From Viridothelium virens (lineage: Eukaryota; Ascomycota; Dothideomycetes; Trypetheliales; Trypetheliaceae): 64,000 nucleotides of DNA. The position numbers were made by a program, and so were the translations under genes. The notes beneath the pieces were generated by a model that was given only the letters and a program-made list of their open reading frames with translations, had not been told where the DNA came from and ran no database searches. Positions 1-11,319 of the stretch are shown here, piece after piece. Location of the stretch: NCBI GenBank assembly GCA_010094025.1, contig ML991800.1, positions 248,001 to 312,000 on the forward strand, in the 5' to 3' direction. Each line of letters begins with the position of its first letter. The stretch's first letter is position 1.

Positions 1-237
1 GTCTACGTCTCAGCCTTTGTGAATACCAATGGCAGCGTGGCCATGCCCGTAGTCAATGCGGCGCATTTTGCGTACGACATGACGGTAAACCTCTCCGGGA
101 CTAACGCAACGACGGCGAAGGCATATCTGACAGACAACGAACATAATGTGACCATGGTGGAGACGTATCCGGTCAGAGGTGGTAGCTTTAGTGCCAATGT
201 GGAGCCCCGGGCAATGAAGACATTCTTCCTGCAGTGA
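1..237 (+). CDS. C-terminal end of a GH30-like secreted glycoside hydrolase (5' end outside window)
   Basis: The frame is open from base 1 to a TGA at 235-237 and gives the last 78 residues of a protein whose start lies upstream of the window. The segment begins VYVSAFVNTNGSVAM and ends with a Ser/Ala-rich beta-strand pair (GGSFSANV, then PRAMKTFFLQ). This resembles the C-terminal beta-sandwich of fungal GH30 enzymes such as endo-beta-1,6-galactanase, where a strand of the form SAFxNTDGSVAxQxIN and a final VPARSxxTFxL close the domain. The family call rests on that pattern only; no catalytic residues are visible. Another GH-A clan enzyme with the same accessory domain is possible. Its neighbour is a GH3 beta-glucosidase on the same strand. 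Confidence 0.55.
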   Translation, partial: VYVSAFVNTNGSVAMPVVNAAHFAYDMTVNLSGTNATTAKAYLTDNEHNVTMVETYPVRGGSFSANVEPRAMKTFFLQ

Positions 238-1856
238 GAACGGATCTTCGGTCTTGTTGAAGATGTATCTCGATCGCTCTTACTGCTGAAATCAGCGTGA
301 TTCACTAGTACAACTAGAATCCTGCTGGTTGCCATAGAAACCATCGCGTATAGAGTAAACAATACCACGTACCTGACCACCTCTTCGGCAGCTCGTAAGC
401 ATATCGAGGCACCCATTCAATGACGCAAGAGGTGACGTGTGGCGCGCGGAGAGTTGTGGCCCTTTTTATGTCATTCGGCTGAAATTCCTCCTTAATAGGA
501 CGCCCGAAGCTTGATGATGTAGGAAATGGCAGTCAGGTCTGGAGGCCCACATCCAAGATATCGGCCCCTGCTGATATCCTCAAGCCTCAGTATTTACATT
601 TCCAAACCCTCAAACTCCGCATCTCCGCTTGCCCATTGAAGCCAGTATGTATCTGTGTAAACTTTGCAGAGGAGCATGTTTTGCGCTGGTCGCCTTTACT
701 GTACTTCCCTTAAGCAGCCGAAATGCCATATCCTCAACGACGTTCAGTGTTCATATCAGGTATGAAGTGCTACTACTTTCTTAAACAATTTCGTATGGAG
801 TAGGACATACATTTGCTGTGGCTTATTGGTAAAGCGAAAATTGGTCGGGCCGATGCCATCCATGCTATTTGTACCTTAAATTTCCATTAGAAGACTGAAA
901 TGCACGCACTTTGACTATCTAATCTTTCACTCTGAAAGCTGACGACTGTATGGGACACTACCAAGAATGCCAAGTCTGTCGATTGATGGTGTTTTGTTTG
1001 GTCTGAGGCCTTGCTAATGACTGACGGGGCTATTGGGGCCTAGGTCATCCTGGAGAAATCTGGGGAGCCGAGGCAAGGCACAGACTGCATTTTGCCGCAG
1101 AAAATAAATTGCGACCTCCACACCTAGAGTACACCTAACTGCTGCTTTGCTCTGCCTCATGCCAAGCCTGCAGCAGACTCCAACCTATCACCTTACCTGC
1201 CTAGAATCGCACCATTTTTGACAGGTGGCATCAGTCCACCGCGACAAGTGAATACGGTCTCTGCAGGATCGATAAATCCAACTACACTTGTTAATGGTTC
1301 CCTTGCTCTGCGTTGCTGGCTCCCGTAAACCACTTTTCGGCCGGCTTTAGCCGATCGAGTCTGATTTCTTAAGACATCGAATATCTCGCAAGGGTTTAGT
1401 TTGCACTCACTTGAGGATGGATCTAACATGGAGTCTTGATCGGCATGAACCGTCCCGGGTCTTTTCAGGGTCTGAAGCCTGAATGGAGCGCTCCACAGAC
1501 CCTTCCTTCAGCCTTTCTTTCCCTGCGTCTTTTAGCCTGGTTTCGACATCTCGTGCCTGAGGCTATGGACTCAGATCGCCAGCCTAAACTGCGTGCATAG
1601 TGCTAAAGCGTCATGTGCTCCAACACAATCTCGGTCTGTTAAAATGGCTCATCCTTTTTGCAGCGTCATTCTCCGCACTGTTTCCTTGGCTCTACAATGC
1701 ATATAAAATGGCAGGTCTTCATCTGTCATTGGCTACGGCTCTGTCTTGCCGATCTGGAAGTGGAGATCGCTATGGTTCATAAGAAGGACCTGTTTCCCGT
1801 TTCTTAACCTTGCTGAATTGCCAAGTCTATAGCGTCTGTACTTACAAGAAGGCACA
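238..1856. other. Intergenic region upstream of the GH3 gene
   Basis: No convincing gene is visible. A 45-codon ORF at 647-784 starts with a signal-peptide-like stretch (MYLCKLCRGACFALVAF) and has a GTATGA donor-like site at 760, but no continuation was found. A TATAAAA box lies at 1702-1708, about 150 bp before the GH3 start codon. Confidence 0.6.
1346..1537 (-). promoter_or_regulatory. Two XlnR/Xyr1-type motifs upstream of the GH3 gene
   Basis: TTTAGCC occurs at 1346-1352 and again at 1531-1537. It is the reverse complement of GGCTAAA, the published binding core of the xylanase/cellulase activator XlnR (Xyr1). The sites lie 505 and 320 bp before the GH3 start. A 7-mer can occur by chance, so the assignment is inferred from position before a plant-polysaccharide hydrolase gene. 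Confidence 0.4.
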
Positions 1857-4167
1857 ATGTGGACCACTATCTTTTTGGCTTTCGCAGGCACGGTGACGTT
1901 GAGTGCTGCTCAATCATCCACCGCTTCTGGTACGGCACTCGCCGGCACTGGCGCCTGGGCTTCCGCTTATACAAAAGCCAACGCTGCTCTCGCGAAACTA
2001 TCAAACTCTGAAAAGGTGGGAATCGTGACTGGTATTGGGTGGGAGAAAGGCCCCTGTGTCGGAAATGTCGCGGCCGTCAGCTCGATCAATTTCCCATCTT
2101 TATGTCTCCAGGATAGCCCCCTTGGAGTGCGTTACGCGACGGGCGTAACGGCTTTCCCTGCAGGTATTCAGGCAGGCGCCACTTGGGATATTAGTCTCAT
2201 GAACCAGCGAGGGGCTGCCTTGGGCGCAGAGTCGAAAGCTTTGGGAGTTAATGTCCAGCTAGGTCCGGTTGCTGGCCCACTGGGAAAATCTCCAGAGGCA
2301 GGACGAAACTGGGAAGGATTCGGATCAGATCCCTATTTATCAGGCATCGCTATGCAGCAGACGATTACTGGCATGCAGGCCAGCGGCGTACAAGCTTGTG
2401 CCAAGCACTACATTGGTAACGAACAGGAGCTCAATCGTAACACAATGAGTTCGAACATTGACGATCGCACGATGCATGAGTTATACCTCTGGCCATTCGC
2501 AGACTCAATCGCTGCTAATGTAGCCTCTATCATGTGCTCGTATAATAAGCTGAACGAGACATATAGCTGCGAAAATCTTCAAAGTATCAATTTGCTGAAG
2601 AAAGAGCTTGGATTTCAAGGTTTTGTCTTGAGCGACTGGGCAGCGCAACACACTACGACCGGAAGTGCCAACGCTGGAATGGACATGGCCCAACCTGGTG
2701 ACAACTTTGGTGATGGGAATTTTCTGTGGGGACAGAACTTGCTGTCCGCCATTAGCAGTGGAACCGTTCCTCAGTCGCGTCTCGATGACATGGTTCGCAG
2801 AGTGCTGGCATCATGGTACCTCGTGGGCCAAGATAGCGGATATCCACAGGTAAGTTTCAGCTCCTGGAATGGCAACGGAGGGCCGAATGTTCAGGGTACG
2901 CACAAAACTGTAGCTCGCGCCATCGCACGCGACGGCATTGTTCTCCTGAAGAACGTGAACAGCTCATTGCCACTGAAGAAACCTACAAGCCTTGCCATCA
3001 TCGGACAGGACTCCATTGTGAACCCATCTGGACCCAATGCCTGCACTGATCGCGGATGCGACACGGGAACTTTGGCTGAAGGCTGGGGTAGTGGCACCGC
3101 GCAATTTCCGGTAGGTTCTGTTAACATCTAAATAATGCAATGGGGGAGACTCTGACGACTAAACTATTAGTATTTGGTCGCGCCATATGACGCGATCAGT
3201 ACTCAAGCGGCAACAGACGGCACGAAAATCGTCACTTCAAATACAGACTCAACCAGTGCCGGTGCTTCTGCGGCATCCGCTGCTGCCACAGCAATCGTCT
3301 TCATCAATGCTGATTCAGGAGAAGGTTATATCACCGTGGAGGGCGTTGCAGGTGACCGCAACAATCTTGATCCTTGGCACAGCGGAAATCAACTAGTAGC
3401 TGCCGTGGCAGCTGTGAACAAAGCTACCGTTGTGGTGATTCACAGTGTTGGGCCGTTGATTCTCGAATCGATACTCGCTCAGCCGAACGTTGTTGCTGTT
3501 GTTTGGGCCGGCATTCCTGGGCAAGAGTCGGGCAATGGATTAGTCGATGTGTTGTATGGCTCCACAAGTCCTAGCGGAAAATTGCCATACACCATTGCCA
3601 AATCTGCGAGCGATTACGGCAGTGAGCCGGTCTCCGGCGATGATAGCTATCCCGAAGGCCTATACATTGACTATCGCCATTTCGACCACGCAAATATTGC
3701 GCCTCGATACGAATTTGGATTTGGCCTGTGTAAGTCGTGTAATTCTACCCATCATATGCTCTGCTGATGCCTTCCTAGCCTACACCAATTTCACATACAG
3801 TGCCCTTACGTTGCCCTCGCCTCCAGCCTCTGGCTCACTCACCTTCTCTTCTCTGTACGAGTCTGCTGGAACGGTGACCGCAACGATCAAGAACACTGGT
3901 GGTGTGACAGGCGCAGAGGTTGCTCAGCTCTATATTGGCTTGCCCAGCAGCGCTCCAGCTTCGCCTCCAAGACAATTGAGAGGATTCGACAAGCTCAGTC
4001 TTACTCCGGGGTCAAGCGGGACAGCAAGCTTCACGCTTCGGAAGAAGGACCTAGGCTATTGGAATGTCGCTACGCAACAGTGGGTTATCCCGAAAGGCGC
4101 ATTTAGTGTTTATGTGGGTGCCAGTTCGAGGGATCTGAGACTCACGGGGACATTGAATGTTTCATGA
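1857..4167 (+). CDS. Secreted GH3 beta-glucosidase, three exons
   Basis: Exons are 1857-3110, 3171-3729 and 3779-4167, giving 733 residues. The introns are 60 bp (GTAGGT..TTAG) and 49 bp (GTAAGT..CTAG). The second junction restores GFGLSYTNF, the signature at the start of the C-terminal fibronectin III-like domain of GH3 enzymes. A signal peptide covers about residues 1-18. The N-terminal domain carries KHYIGNEQE near residue 183 and the nucleophile motif LSDW with Asp260. The (alpha/beta)6 domain follows (DGIVLLKN and later). GH3 beta-glucosidases release glucose from the non-reducing end of cellobiose and other beta-glucosides outside the cell. Length is normal for the secreted fungal group and all landmarks are present. 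A TATA box lies at 1702-1708 and two XlnR-type motifs lie further upstream. Confidence 0.95.
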
Positions 4168-4620
4168 TGGTGTCAGCTGTAGAGCAAATAAGGCTCAACA
4201 TTTCACTTCCTCAGATTCCATATCTCCTTCTGGTACGTAGATACTGGCAAGGATCGATCATAGGGAAGAGAATAGCTGGTTGGTGTTTATGATTACCAAA
4301 TTATTCCCTGCTGATTTAATAACCCTTTAAATTTAAAGAAATCCTCGATGTGACGTGTCCGTAGACCCGCGAATACGAGCCGGTTCTAGTGTCCCCTGTG
4401 GCCGGTTTTGCCAATAACGACCCAGCATGGTCAACCTGCAGCGGCGATCTGAAAGGCCTATATGTTCTCCCTTACGTCCTGTCAGCTCAGTTCGTAGCGA
4501 CCAAGTCATCACCGCGCAACAAGGTTAGCCAGATGACTCAAACATTACGCAAGGAGGCGCCGCAGCAATTGTATCGGGCCGGGTCTTCAGCGTAGATTTA
4601 AATGGGGCCAACCTGGGCGG

Positions 4621-5300
4621 GACGACGTTGCGTTTTTGAAAGCCATACAGCCAACAGCAGCTTCCGCTCCTGAGAGCACTTCTCTGCCATCAATCACCGT
4701 TATCACCGTAGGCGAGTAGATCGTTGTCGCACAGCAAGACCAGCCAGTCGTCGTGAATGGAGCGACGGTCATGCCAGAGGGTCCTGAGGTCACGGTCTCG
4801 GGTCAGCTTGTCAGCACAGGCTCTAGTGGTGTTGCGGCTGGTGTGAGCAGCGTCACAGTTCTAGCAGCTTTACAGCCAACGGACACTCCAGCGTCTGAGG
4901 TTCCTCTCCTAAAGTCTGTTACCGTCGTCACGACAGGAGGGCAGATTCCTACTGCGCGAGAGAGCGCTCCAGTCGCGGCTGACGGAATCACCATCGTGCC
5001 CGGCGAATCTCGGGCGACTGTTGCTGGGCAAGTCATCAGTGCAGGCTCGAAAGATCTCAATGTCGATGGGACCACTGCCGCGTTTGCTGCAGCCCCTCGG
5101 CCAACAGGCGCTGCCGCATCAGGCTCCCCAAATGCACCTGGGTCCGGAGTAGGGAACGGTGCGATCTTCAGTCTTGATGGACAGACATTCACGTCGACGC
5201 AGCCAGCCAATTCTCCACTTGTGATTGGTGGTAGTCAGGGATCAAGTTCAGGTGGCCCGGCTATCACGATACTTACAGTACGGAGTACTCCGTACGGAAT
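4621..5300 (+). pseudogene. Relic of a Ser/Thr/Gly-rich secreted (wall/adhesin-like) protein
   Basis: Translation in one frame gives repeated beta-strand phrases such as QPVVVNGATVMPEGPEVTV, GITIVPGESRATVAGQVIS and SLDGQTFTSTQPANSP. These resemble the C-terminal part of the secreted protein at 14374-16285 (for example ITVGNQIYSAV, GSRTLTVGGPAITAAG). The frame has an in-frame TAG at 4717-4719, no plausible start or signal peptide, and its similarity stops at the 16-bp palindrome at 5279-5294. I read it as the decayed middle or C-terminal part of a paralogue. Downstream of the TAG the frame stays open straight into the HET gene, which may lead automatic annotation to fuse them. Confidence 0.55.
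5279..5294. repeat. Perfect 16-bp palindrome TACGGAGTACTCCGTA
   Basis: The sequence equals its own reverse complement and is two head-to-head copies of TACGGAGTA overlapping by two bases. It marks the border between the adhesin-like relic and the 5' region of the HET gene. Seven further single copies of TACGGAGTA occur in the window. Confidence 0.9.
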
Positions 5301-5415
5301 ATTTGAACAAGTCCTGCCCGCCCGGAGTTCAGCCAGAGATTGCGCGAAGTCGGGGTTCGGCGAGACCACCCCGAGGTCAAATCTACATAATCTGAACACG
5401 AGAACGATATCCAGG

Positions 5416-7476
5416 ATGTACCAATCGCTTCCTACCAATGGTGACGGGTATCTCTGGGTACGACTACTCGCACTTGAAGAGCCTTTGAACGAAGAAGAGC
5501 CCCTGCGCTGCTGTCTGGAGCCCTTTAAATTACACACATCCACCTCAGATCTTCACAAGTTCAAGGCACTGTCTTATGTTTGGGGATTTTCCTTGTATCA
5601 ATCTTCGATCATATGCAATGGAGAAGCGACCAATATTAGCAGCAATCTATACGATGGTCTGTTTGCCATCTGGCGGAGGACTCCCGATGCTTGGGTTTGG
5701 GCCGATGCTTTGTGTATCAACCAACGTGATCGCGAGGAGACATCTATTCAAGTGCGAAATATGGATTTGATTTACTCGACTGCAGTACAGACGTGCATCT
5801 GGCTTGGACGATTGTCAGACCCCGAGCAAACCAAGCAAGTATTCGAGCTGTCCGATCGCCATCATGCCAGTTTTGCGAAGAGAATTGGCCCACAGACTCC
5901 ATTCGCCATGATGACCCTTACGCAAGGGTACGAGATGACACACAACTGGGTCGAACGGACGCTAGGCGCGGATGGCCCCAGAAAGGTTTTTGATGTTGTT
6001 GATCAGCTTGTGGCACATCCATGGTGAGTTCTCCCGACGGAAGAATCGGGCAAGTCGGAAACGGACTGCTCTAAATTACCATTCTCAAGGCGACCTTCGA
6101 GTATAAAATTCCGGATACTTCCGCAAGAGATTGCATTTGAAGCAATGTGCAAACCAACAACTTGTTCTATGATTGTTCGATCTGACATCTTCCACCCTCC
6201 ACTAATTCCTAAGCAGGCATACACGTATCTGGACGACCCAGGAATTTATTCTAGGTCGGGATATCCAAGCATATTTTGGTCATTCGGTGATGGACTGGGA
6301 CAAGCTATGGGATGCCATAGAAGGCTGGCTGCCGGCGATGCCAGTCACATCGCTAGTTGGACTTGACAACAGCTACTTTCATCATTTAGAAGCGACTATC
6401 GATCGGGCAAAAAAGTATAGGTTGCTTGTGCAATTTCGTCGGGCCATCGCGAAGAAGGGCGATTTCACCTTCGACGACGTCTTGTCTTTTTCCGAGACAA
6501 GAGAATCAGGGGATCCACGGGACCGCATATATGGCCTCATTGGTATCATGAAGAGGAAGCGAGGCTGTTCCGAGCAGATGATTCCTGTGGATTACTCGTA
6601 TCCAATCGTCAAGGTATTCACAGATGCAACACGTCAACTTATCACGATGGAGAACTCGCTCGAAGTCATGCGCAAGACTGGATTGGTATGGCGCGAAAGA
6701 GCCAGAATTGCAAACGCAGACTCAGAGGATGCAAAGATCTGGGCCTCCTTACCGTCGTGGGCGAGGAACTTCAGGGATCCCACCCCTCTGCGTCAGTCGA
6801 AGGCTCTCGCTGCCGTAGGGCAGCGAATTGACAAGCTATGGGAGCGGACGCTTGCAGAGCTGGACAGGCAACGTTGCCAGCTATCTGCCGGCACGGCGGT
6901 TATCCGTTTCTTTGATTCGTTGGAGCTTGCTGCTTCCAGTGTTGTCTTGGGCCTTGCAAAGGTTGAGCCTGGTAGGGAATCAGATGCTTTCATGGCTCTG
7001 GACATATGCTTTGCCGAAACTTACGTTGGAACTCCTTCCGTCGAGTGAGTCTCAGCTTCAGAAGTATTCGCGCAGCTGCATAGTCACATTAGAGGCTCAT
7101 GTCAATTTGCGGGAAGGGGACGGCCCCTGACCCCAATGAGAAAGCTTCAGCGCTCATTCTGCAGCGACCAAGTTACTGCCCGCATTGTTCTCGTGTTGAA
7201 ACGGGTTTTATCGGTGAGACTAATGTGCCTTGTCAACGCCGAATACGGGGAATGACTGGCGATTGGGTCTGTTGGCTTGACGGCATGTCACGCCCTGTTC
7301 TGCTTCGTCCGTTGCTGTCCGAGGTATTGGTGAAACGTTCGTGCGTAGATTCTGTTGAAGCGATCAAGTTCGCCTTTGTGGCGCTTATGGATCCGGATGA
7401 CCAGAATGGAGATGTGAGCAAAAGCCTTTGCAGAGAGGACTTACCGCGTATTCATTCGGAATTCACTATATGTTGA
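5416..7476 (+). CDS. HET-domain (heterokaryon incompatibility) protein, intact
   Basis: Proposed exons are 5416-6023, 6217-7044 and 7095-7476, 605 residues. HET landmarks appear in order: FKALSYVWG (from residue 49), the WADALCINQRDREE block, and, across the first intron (193 bp), HPWHTRIWTTQEFILGRD. Then come FGHSVMDWDKLWDAI and the DPRDRIYGLIG motif. The C-terminal part (GDWVCWLDGM, PVLLRP, final FTIC) matches the usual end of long HET proteins. HET proteins trigger cell death when genetically different hyphae fuse. The first junction is strongly supported because it restores the conserved TRIWTTQE block. The last intron (GTGAGT to TTAGAG, 50 bp) is the weakest; an alternative acceptor two bases earlier would change the frame and end early. 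The frame is open upstream into a relic, but the first reasonable Met is at 5416. Confidence 0.75.
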
Positions 7477-8247
7477 ATGGTCAACTCCAGACTCCTGCTT
7501 CTAAGAAGACAGTGATCGAGTCAACGCTTGCCGTTCGTTTATTCCTTGGCCTACGCTCTGGTCGCAAACAAGGGAGTGTAAGTGTCAGATTGAGGAGCTA
7601 GATGACCAGATGAAGCTGGACCCAAATAGGCTAAGGCTGGCAAAAGGACTAAATCTCTCTGCCTTCTACCTAGCTAGGAAACATCTTCATTCTTGCTTCG
7701 GGGGTGCTGCGGTGGAGAACTCCAAGACTGCTTCAATGGCAGTAACGAACACGTGAATCTCGAACTCTATGGGTATGTCGAGTCTGGTCTTTCCAGCGTC
7801 TTCCTGAAATGCCGGAGATCTTACTGGATCCTTGTTTGGATCCGGTCTTAGTTCCTCGTCGCCGATTTCGGTAGGGTCATTGGCAGTGAAATTAAGCCAT
7901 AGGTGTCATCATTCATGAGCAAATATACAATCTAGTTAGATAGGATGTTCTCCTTGGGAGAAGCAATTGATTTGTAGGTAGATAATGTATGATACGCCGT
8001 GTGGTATATCTGATGCACTAACCCGCTCTGAAGGTAATTGCAAGCAACAGTTTTAAGGTATCTCTTCCACATCGCCATATACCTGTCCTACTCTCATATC
8101 ATTTTCAATTACACGCAAGCCTCTTCTCTCCCCATCTGGTTGCGTATCGTGACAAAAGAGTGAAAAGTGAGTATTCTTAGGTTTGAATCTTTTTACGAAT
8201 TATGATAAATATCTACTCCATGATTGGATATTCCGAAATTCTTTGCA
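7477..8247. other. Intergenic, convergent gene ends
   Basis: The stretch lies between the 3' ends of the HET gene and the minus-strand F-box-like gene. I see no gene, RNA or repeat in it. Confidence 0.6.
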
Positions 8248-9933
8248 TTAACAGGGCCATGTCAGAAGGTCAACCTTGTAGTTGTAGTGGAACCACAAGC
8301 TATCTTTCTGTTGTCCTTTCCCTGCAACGTGCGCGTCATAACACACCCCCATCACCTTCCGTTCCATCCGGCGCTCTATCGGTGCGACGTGTCGATTGGG
8401 GAAGTTGTACTCTTTTTCCTGATACTGCTGGCCCCGTCGTGTCCAGGCGAAGGGCCATGCGATGTGTGCGAAGAACCGCCCCAGCCCACTCCACGCTGAT
8501 AACGGGTTAACAATCCGAAAATATGTTTGATAGATGGCGTGCGCCTGTAGAGGAGTTATCGTGGTGCGGAAGGTCATGTCGAACGACATAGACTCAGCCG
8601 TTGGTAAATCAACCAAGTAGATGCGCAAGGTGAGTAGGGGCAGGTTGAGTCGATCTTTAGCCTTTTGGATTGCGCTGATCCAGTCGCGATAGGCGGGTTC
8701 CTCATGTAGGAGGTAACAATCCTCGAATGGTGGAAATACAATTTCGACAAATCTGAGGAATGAGAGAGCTTCTGGAGGGACAATCTCCGTCAAGAAGATG
8801 GACGGCTCGAGACGAGGAGGGGCATTTTTTACCACCTCACCACACCCTCCATATGGGAGGACGATAAAGCGATTCCTTAAAAAGAAAACCGCCATAGCTT
8901 CATCCCGCATAGCTCGACACGTAAGGAACAATGGCCAAGGCGGAAGCCAACATTGACATGCTGACGAAAACGCCGAATGGAAACGGCGACAAAAGCATCC
9001 ATGCTTTGAGTGCTCCCAGCAGGTTGGAATCCAACAGACCTCTTCAGTACATGGTGGACAACCCTCATAGTACGAGCAACTCCAGCTCTTGCATGGTACT
9101 GAAAACCCTTTTTCTGGAGTCCACTCCACTTCACCAAGCGGCGTGATAAGGTCTGTGAACTCAAGGATTTGGCGACGAATCTCGGGTGCTAAATCCTGAA
9201 AGCGAAACGAAGCATCAGATCGAGTTGTGTCGTACCCCATTGCTGTGGTAGCCGTGTCCTGAGCCAGCGTTTGGAGAGAGCAGTCACGATACCAACCCAA
9301 CCGTATCTCGCAGTCTGCAAGGATTGGAAAGCCTTGTAAAGGCTCGGTGACCCACTTCGCTGTTTCGAGATCGGCCGTGTCGCAGACAATGTGCAATGAA
9401 AGTTTGAAGGGTTGAACGCGGATAGCGAGGAAACGGGCCACATGCTGCCATTCGGTGAGAATGTCTTGGTAAAGGTGCGAGGTCATCCTGAGGGGACTGT
9501 CATGTCGGTGCCGCTCATTCCAAGTCGGGTGAGTTTCGCAACTTGGCTGCTTCCAGGAAATACGTGGCCGACCAGGTTCAGCAAGTCGGGCAGCGCAGCA
9601 TGTCCGATTCAGCTCACAAGAGCTAACGTTGAGATGCACTGTCAAATTTACGAGCGATGCCACCGCATCTGCACCCAGATGGCTCAGTGCATTGAGATTT
9701 TGAGAGTCTCTAAAGCGGATAAAGAATGTATTTGTGGAGTAAAATAGCGATATGACCTCAGTGTAGATCCGGCGGCAAGTTTGAAGTAAAGTAAGGAAGG
9801 TGGCCAAATTCGGGGATGGAAGAAAGTGGACAGGATCTTCCACCCGATTGAGGTTGATGTCGTAGTTATGTGCAAGGCCGGCCTGGTGGTAAATTCGCTG
9901 TCGAAGAGCTGGCGGAAGAGAGAGGAATAGCAT
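8248..9933 (-). CDS. F-box-like protein with two tandem modules, single exon
   Basis: The uninterrupted frame encodes 561 residues. Residues 2-20 read LFLSLPPALRQRIYHQAGL, followed by LLQTCRRIYTEVISLFYSTN. This is the leucine-rich start plus 'CR.IY.E....Y..N' block of a very common fungal family usually labelled F-box or DUF7730. The pattern repeats in the middle: LAPEIRRQILEFTDLITPL, then LFLTCRAMRDEAMAVFF. The protein therefore looks like an internal duplication. The second module contains a Cys-rich insertion (about ten Cys among roughly 50 residues, starting CKSWSCSYYEGCPPC). The function is unknown; F-box-like fungal proteins are presumed SCF adaptors, but a genuine Skp1-binding face cannot be judged here. 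No introns are needed and the start is the first Met of the frame. Confidence 0.75.
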   Translation of the reverse strand: MLFLSLPPALRQRIYHQAGLAHNYDINLNRVEDPVHFLPSPNLATFLTLLQTCRRIYTEVISLFYSTNTFFIRFRDSQNLNALSHLGADAVASLVNLTVHLNVSSCELNRTCCAARLAEPGRPRISWKQPSCETHPTWNERHRHDSPLRMTSHLYQDILTEWQHVARFLAIRVQPFKLSLHIVCDTADLETAKWVTEPLQGFPILADCEIRLGWYRDCSLQTLAQDTATTAMGYDTTRSDASFRFQDLAPEIRRQILEFTDLITPLGEVEWTPEKGFSVPCKSWSCSYYEGCPPCTEEVCWIPTCWEHSKHGCFCRRFHSAFSSACQCWLPPWPLFLTCRAMRDEAMAVFFLRNRFIVLPYGGCGEVVKNAPPRLEPSIFLTEIVPPEALSFLRFVEIVFPPFEDCYLLHEEPAYRDWISAIQKAKDRLNLPLLTLRIYLVDLPTAESMSFDMTFRTTITPLQAHAIYQTYFRIVNPLSAWSGLGRFFAHIAWPFAWTRRGQQYQEKEYNFPNRHVAPIERRMERKVMGVCYDAHVAGKGQQKDSLWFHYNYKVDLLTWPC

Positions 9934-10292
9934 AATGAGTAGGTCCCGATTCGTGAGAAAGTAGAACTAAGAAGATATTCTGGTAGCTGTCAGCCGCACT
10001 CTCTACTATGCGTTTTTACCACGAACAGAAAATGGAAGAAGCAAAGAAATAATCGTACGACACTGTGTACGACGGGCGAGGTGCGTTCATAGCTTGATAG
10101 CAAAACTCGAATAGCAACGAGGGTATCGTACGTCTTTACTTTCCGAATTCTTGTTTCAGCCGTCATGAAGTGGAGTGTCTGAGAAAGAACGAAGTAGAGT
10201 AGCTTCTATTCAGGATTCACGGCTCGGCCTCGCAAAGAAAGCACTACTCTAATGTTTGCACGGGACTCCGCCTATCTGAGGTAGAGGTAATG

Positions 10293-10301
10293 TACGGAGT
10301 A
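10293..10301 (+). repeat. TACGGAGTA motif copy
   Basis: An exact copy of the recurrent 9-mer, lying in the intergenic region between divergent genes. Confidence 0.8.
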
Positions 10302-10360
10302 TTTTTGCGCAAGCGCGATAGCAAATAGTCGTGTGATTTAAGGAGTTGCGTGTCTGTTTA

Positions 10361-10461
10361 CCTAGGTACTCTAGAGTAGAGTACCTAATTTAGGTATCGT
10401 AGGTGAGTGGTGGGTACCCGTGTGCGGTAGAGTACCGTAGGTAGGTAGTAGAGTACTCTAC
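10361..10461. repeat. Cluster of GAGTAC/TAGGTA palindromes
   Basis: GGTACTCTA at 10365-10373 is inverted as TAGAGTACC at 10377-10385. GTAGAGTACTCTAC at 10448-10461 is a perfect 14-bp palindrome. Between them lie further TAGGTA, GTAGAGTAC and GGTACCC-like words. The cluster sits in a shared upstream region, so dimeric-factor binding sites are one option and local slippage/duplication is another. Confidence 0.7.
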
Positions 10462-11319
10462 GGCTACGATACTTTACCATGCCTGGCCGAAGCGGGAGCC
10501 ATATCACAGTGGCGTGTGACACTGCGATACCAACGTACTACTCCCAGTCTAGCTTCCTCCACGAGGCAACAAACTTGGTGGGTCGGTCTAGCAAACTCGG
10601 CAGAGATAGGCAAATATAACTTTAATTCACAGGGAGCTCTCTCCAAGACGATCGTTTGTGCTTCCATAACACTCATGGCCAAACTTCCCAGAACTCCAAT
10701 TCGGGCGATATCACCAATATCCTTTATGGCTTATCGCTGGCGGCAATTTGCCTGTAACATAAGGTAGTTGTAACTAGCGGGAAAGTGTCTTGCTGCCTCC
10801 ATAGCTACCGGGAATAGGGTGTCTTGTTATGCCTCCGAATGACACCTCCTGCAATCTCGTATCAGATCACAGTCCATAGCTAGACACGGAAACCACCTAG
10901 ATATTCTATGCTTGATGAGGCCATAGGGGCTCATCCAATTGATCGCTCGCGGCAAAGTGTCTATTTCAAATACACACCGCCCGTACAGCATACAGCAAAG
11001 TCATTTCCACTCAATCCCAGAAGCGGTAAGTCTTGGTTCATGTTCCGCGCGTATCATGGTTATTTGGGAAATATTTCTCTTATCACTTGAAGGATTCTGG
11101 ATCAATGTCATCGTCAAATCTTGTCCAAAGGCATCCAGCTTCGTTCCCCAAACAGGAGGGACGAACACTTTTGCAGTGGGCCATGTGACTATTAGCGAGC
11201 GAGCGTACTTCATTACAGGACAGACCTACAGTACTTTGCAAGAATCAGATCTCCCTTTGCTCGGTTTATTATTTCACCAAATCAAACCCCGGGAGACCCC
11301 CAATCCAAACATTCACTGA

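Larger units (their letters stand above)
9934..11319. other. Divergent intergenic region with palindrome-rich segment
   Basis: The region separates the divergently transcribed F-box-like gene and the gene at 11320. It holds a TACGGAGTA copy at 10293-10301 and a palindromic cluster at 10361-10461. No gene is supported. Confidence 0.6.

Noticed and set aside
647-784. 45-codon ORF beginning with a signal-peptide-like stretch and containing a GTATGA donor-like site
   Set aside because: No second exon, no recognisable domain and very short; noted only as a possibility in the intergenic entry.
6090-6286. Acceptor at 6088-6089 for the first HET intron
   Set aside because: It gives an unrelated peptide and ends in the wrong frame; the acceptor at 6215-6216 restores the conserved TRIWTTQE block.
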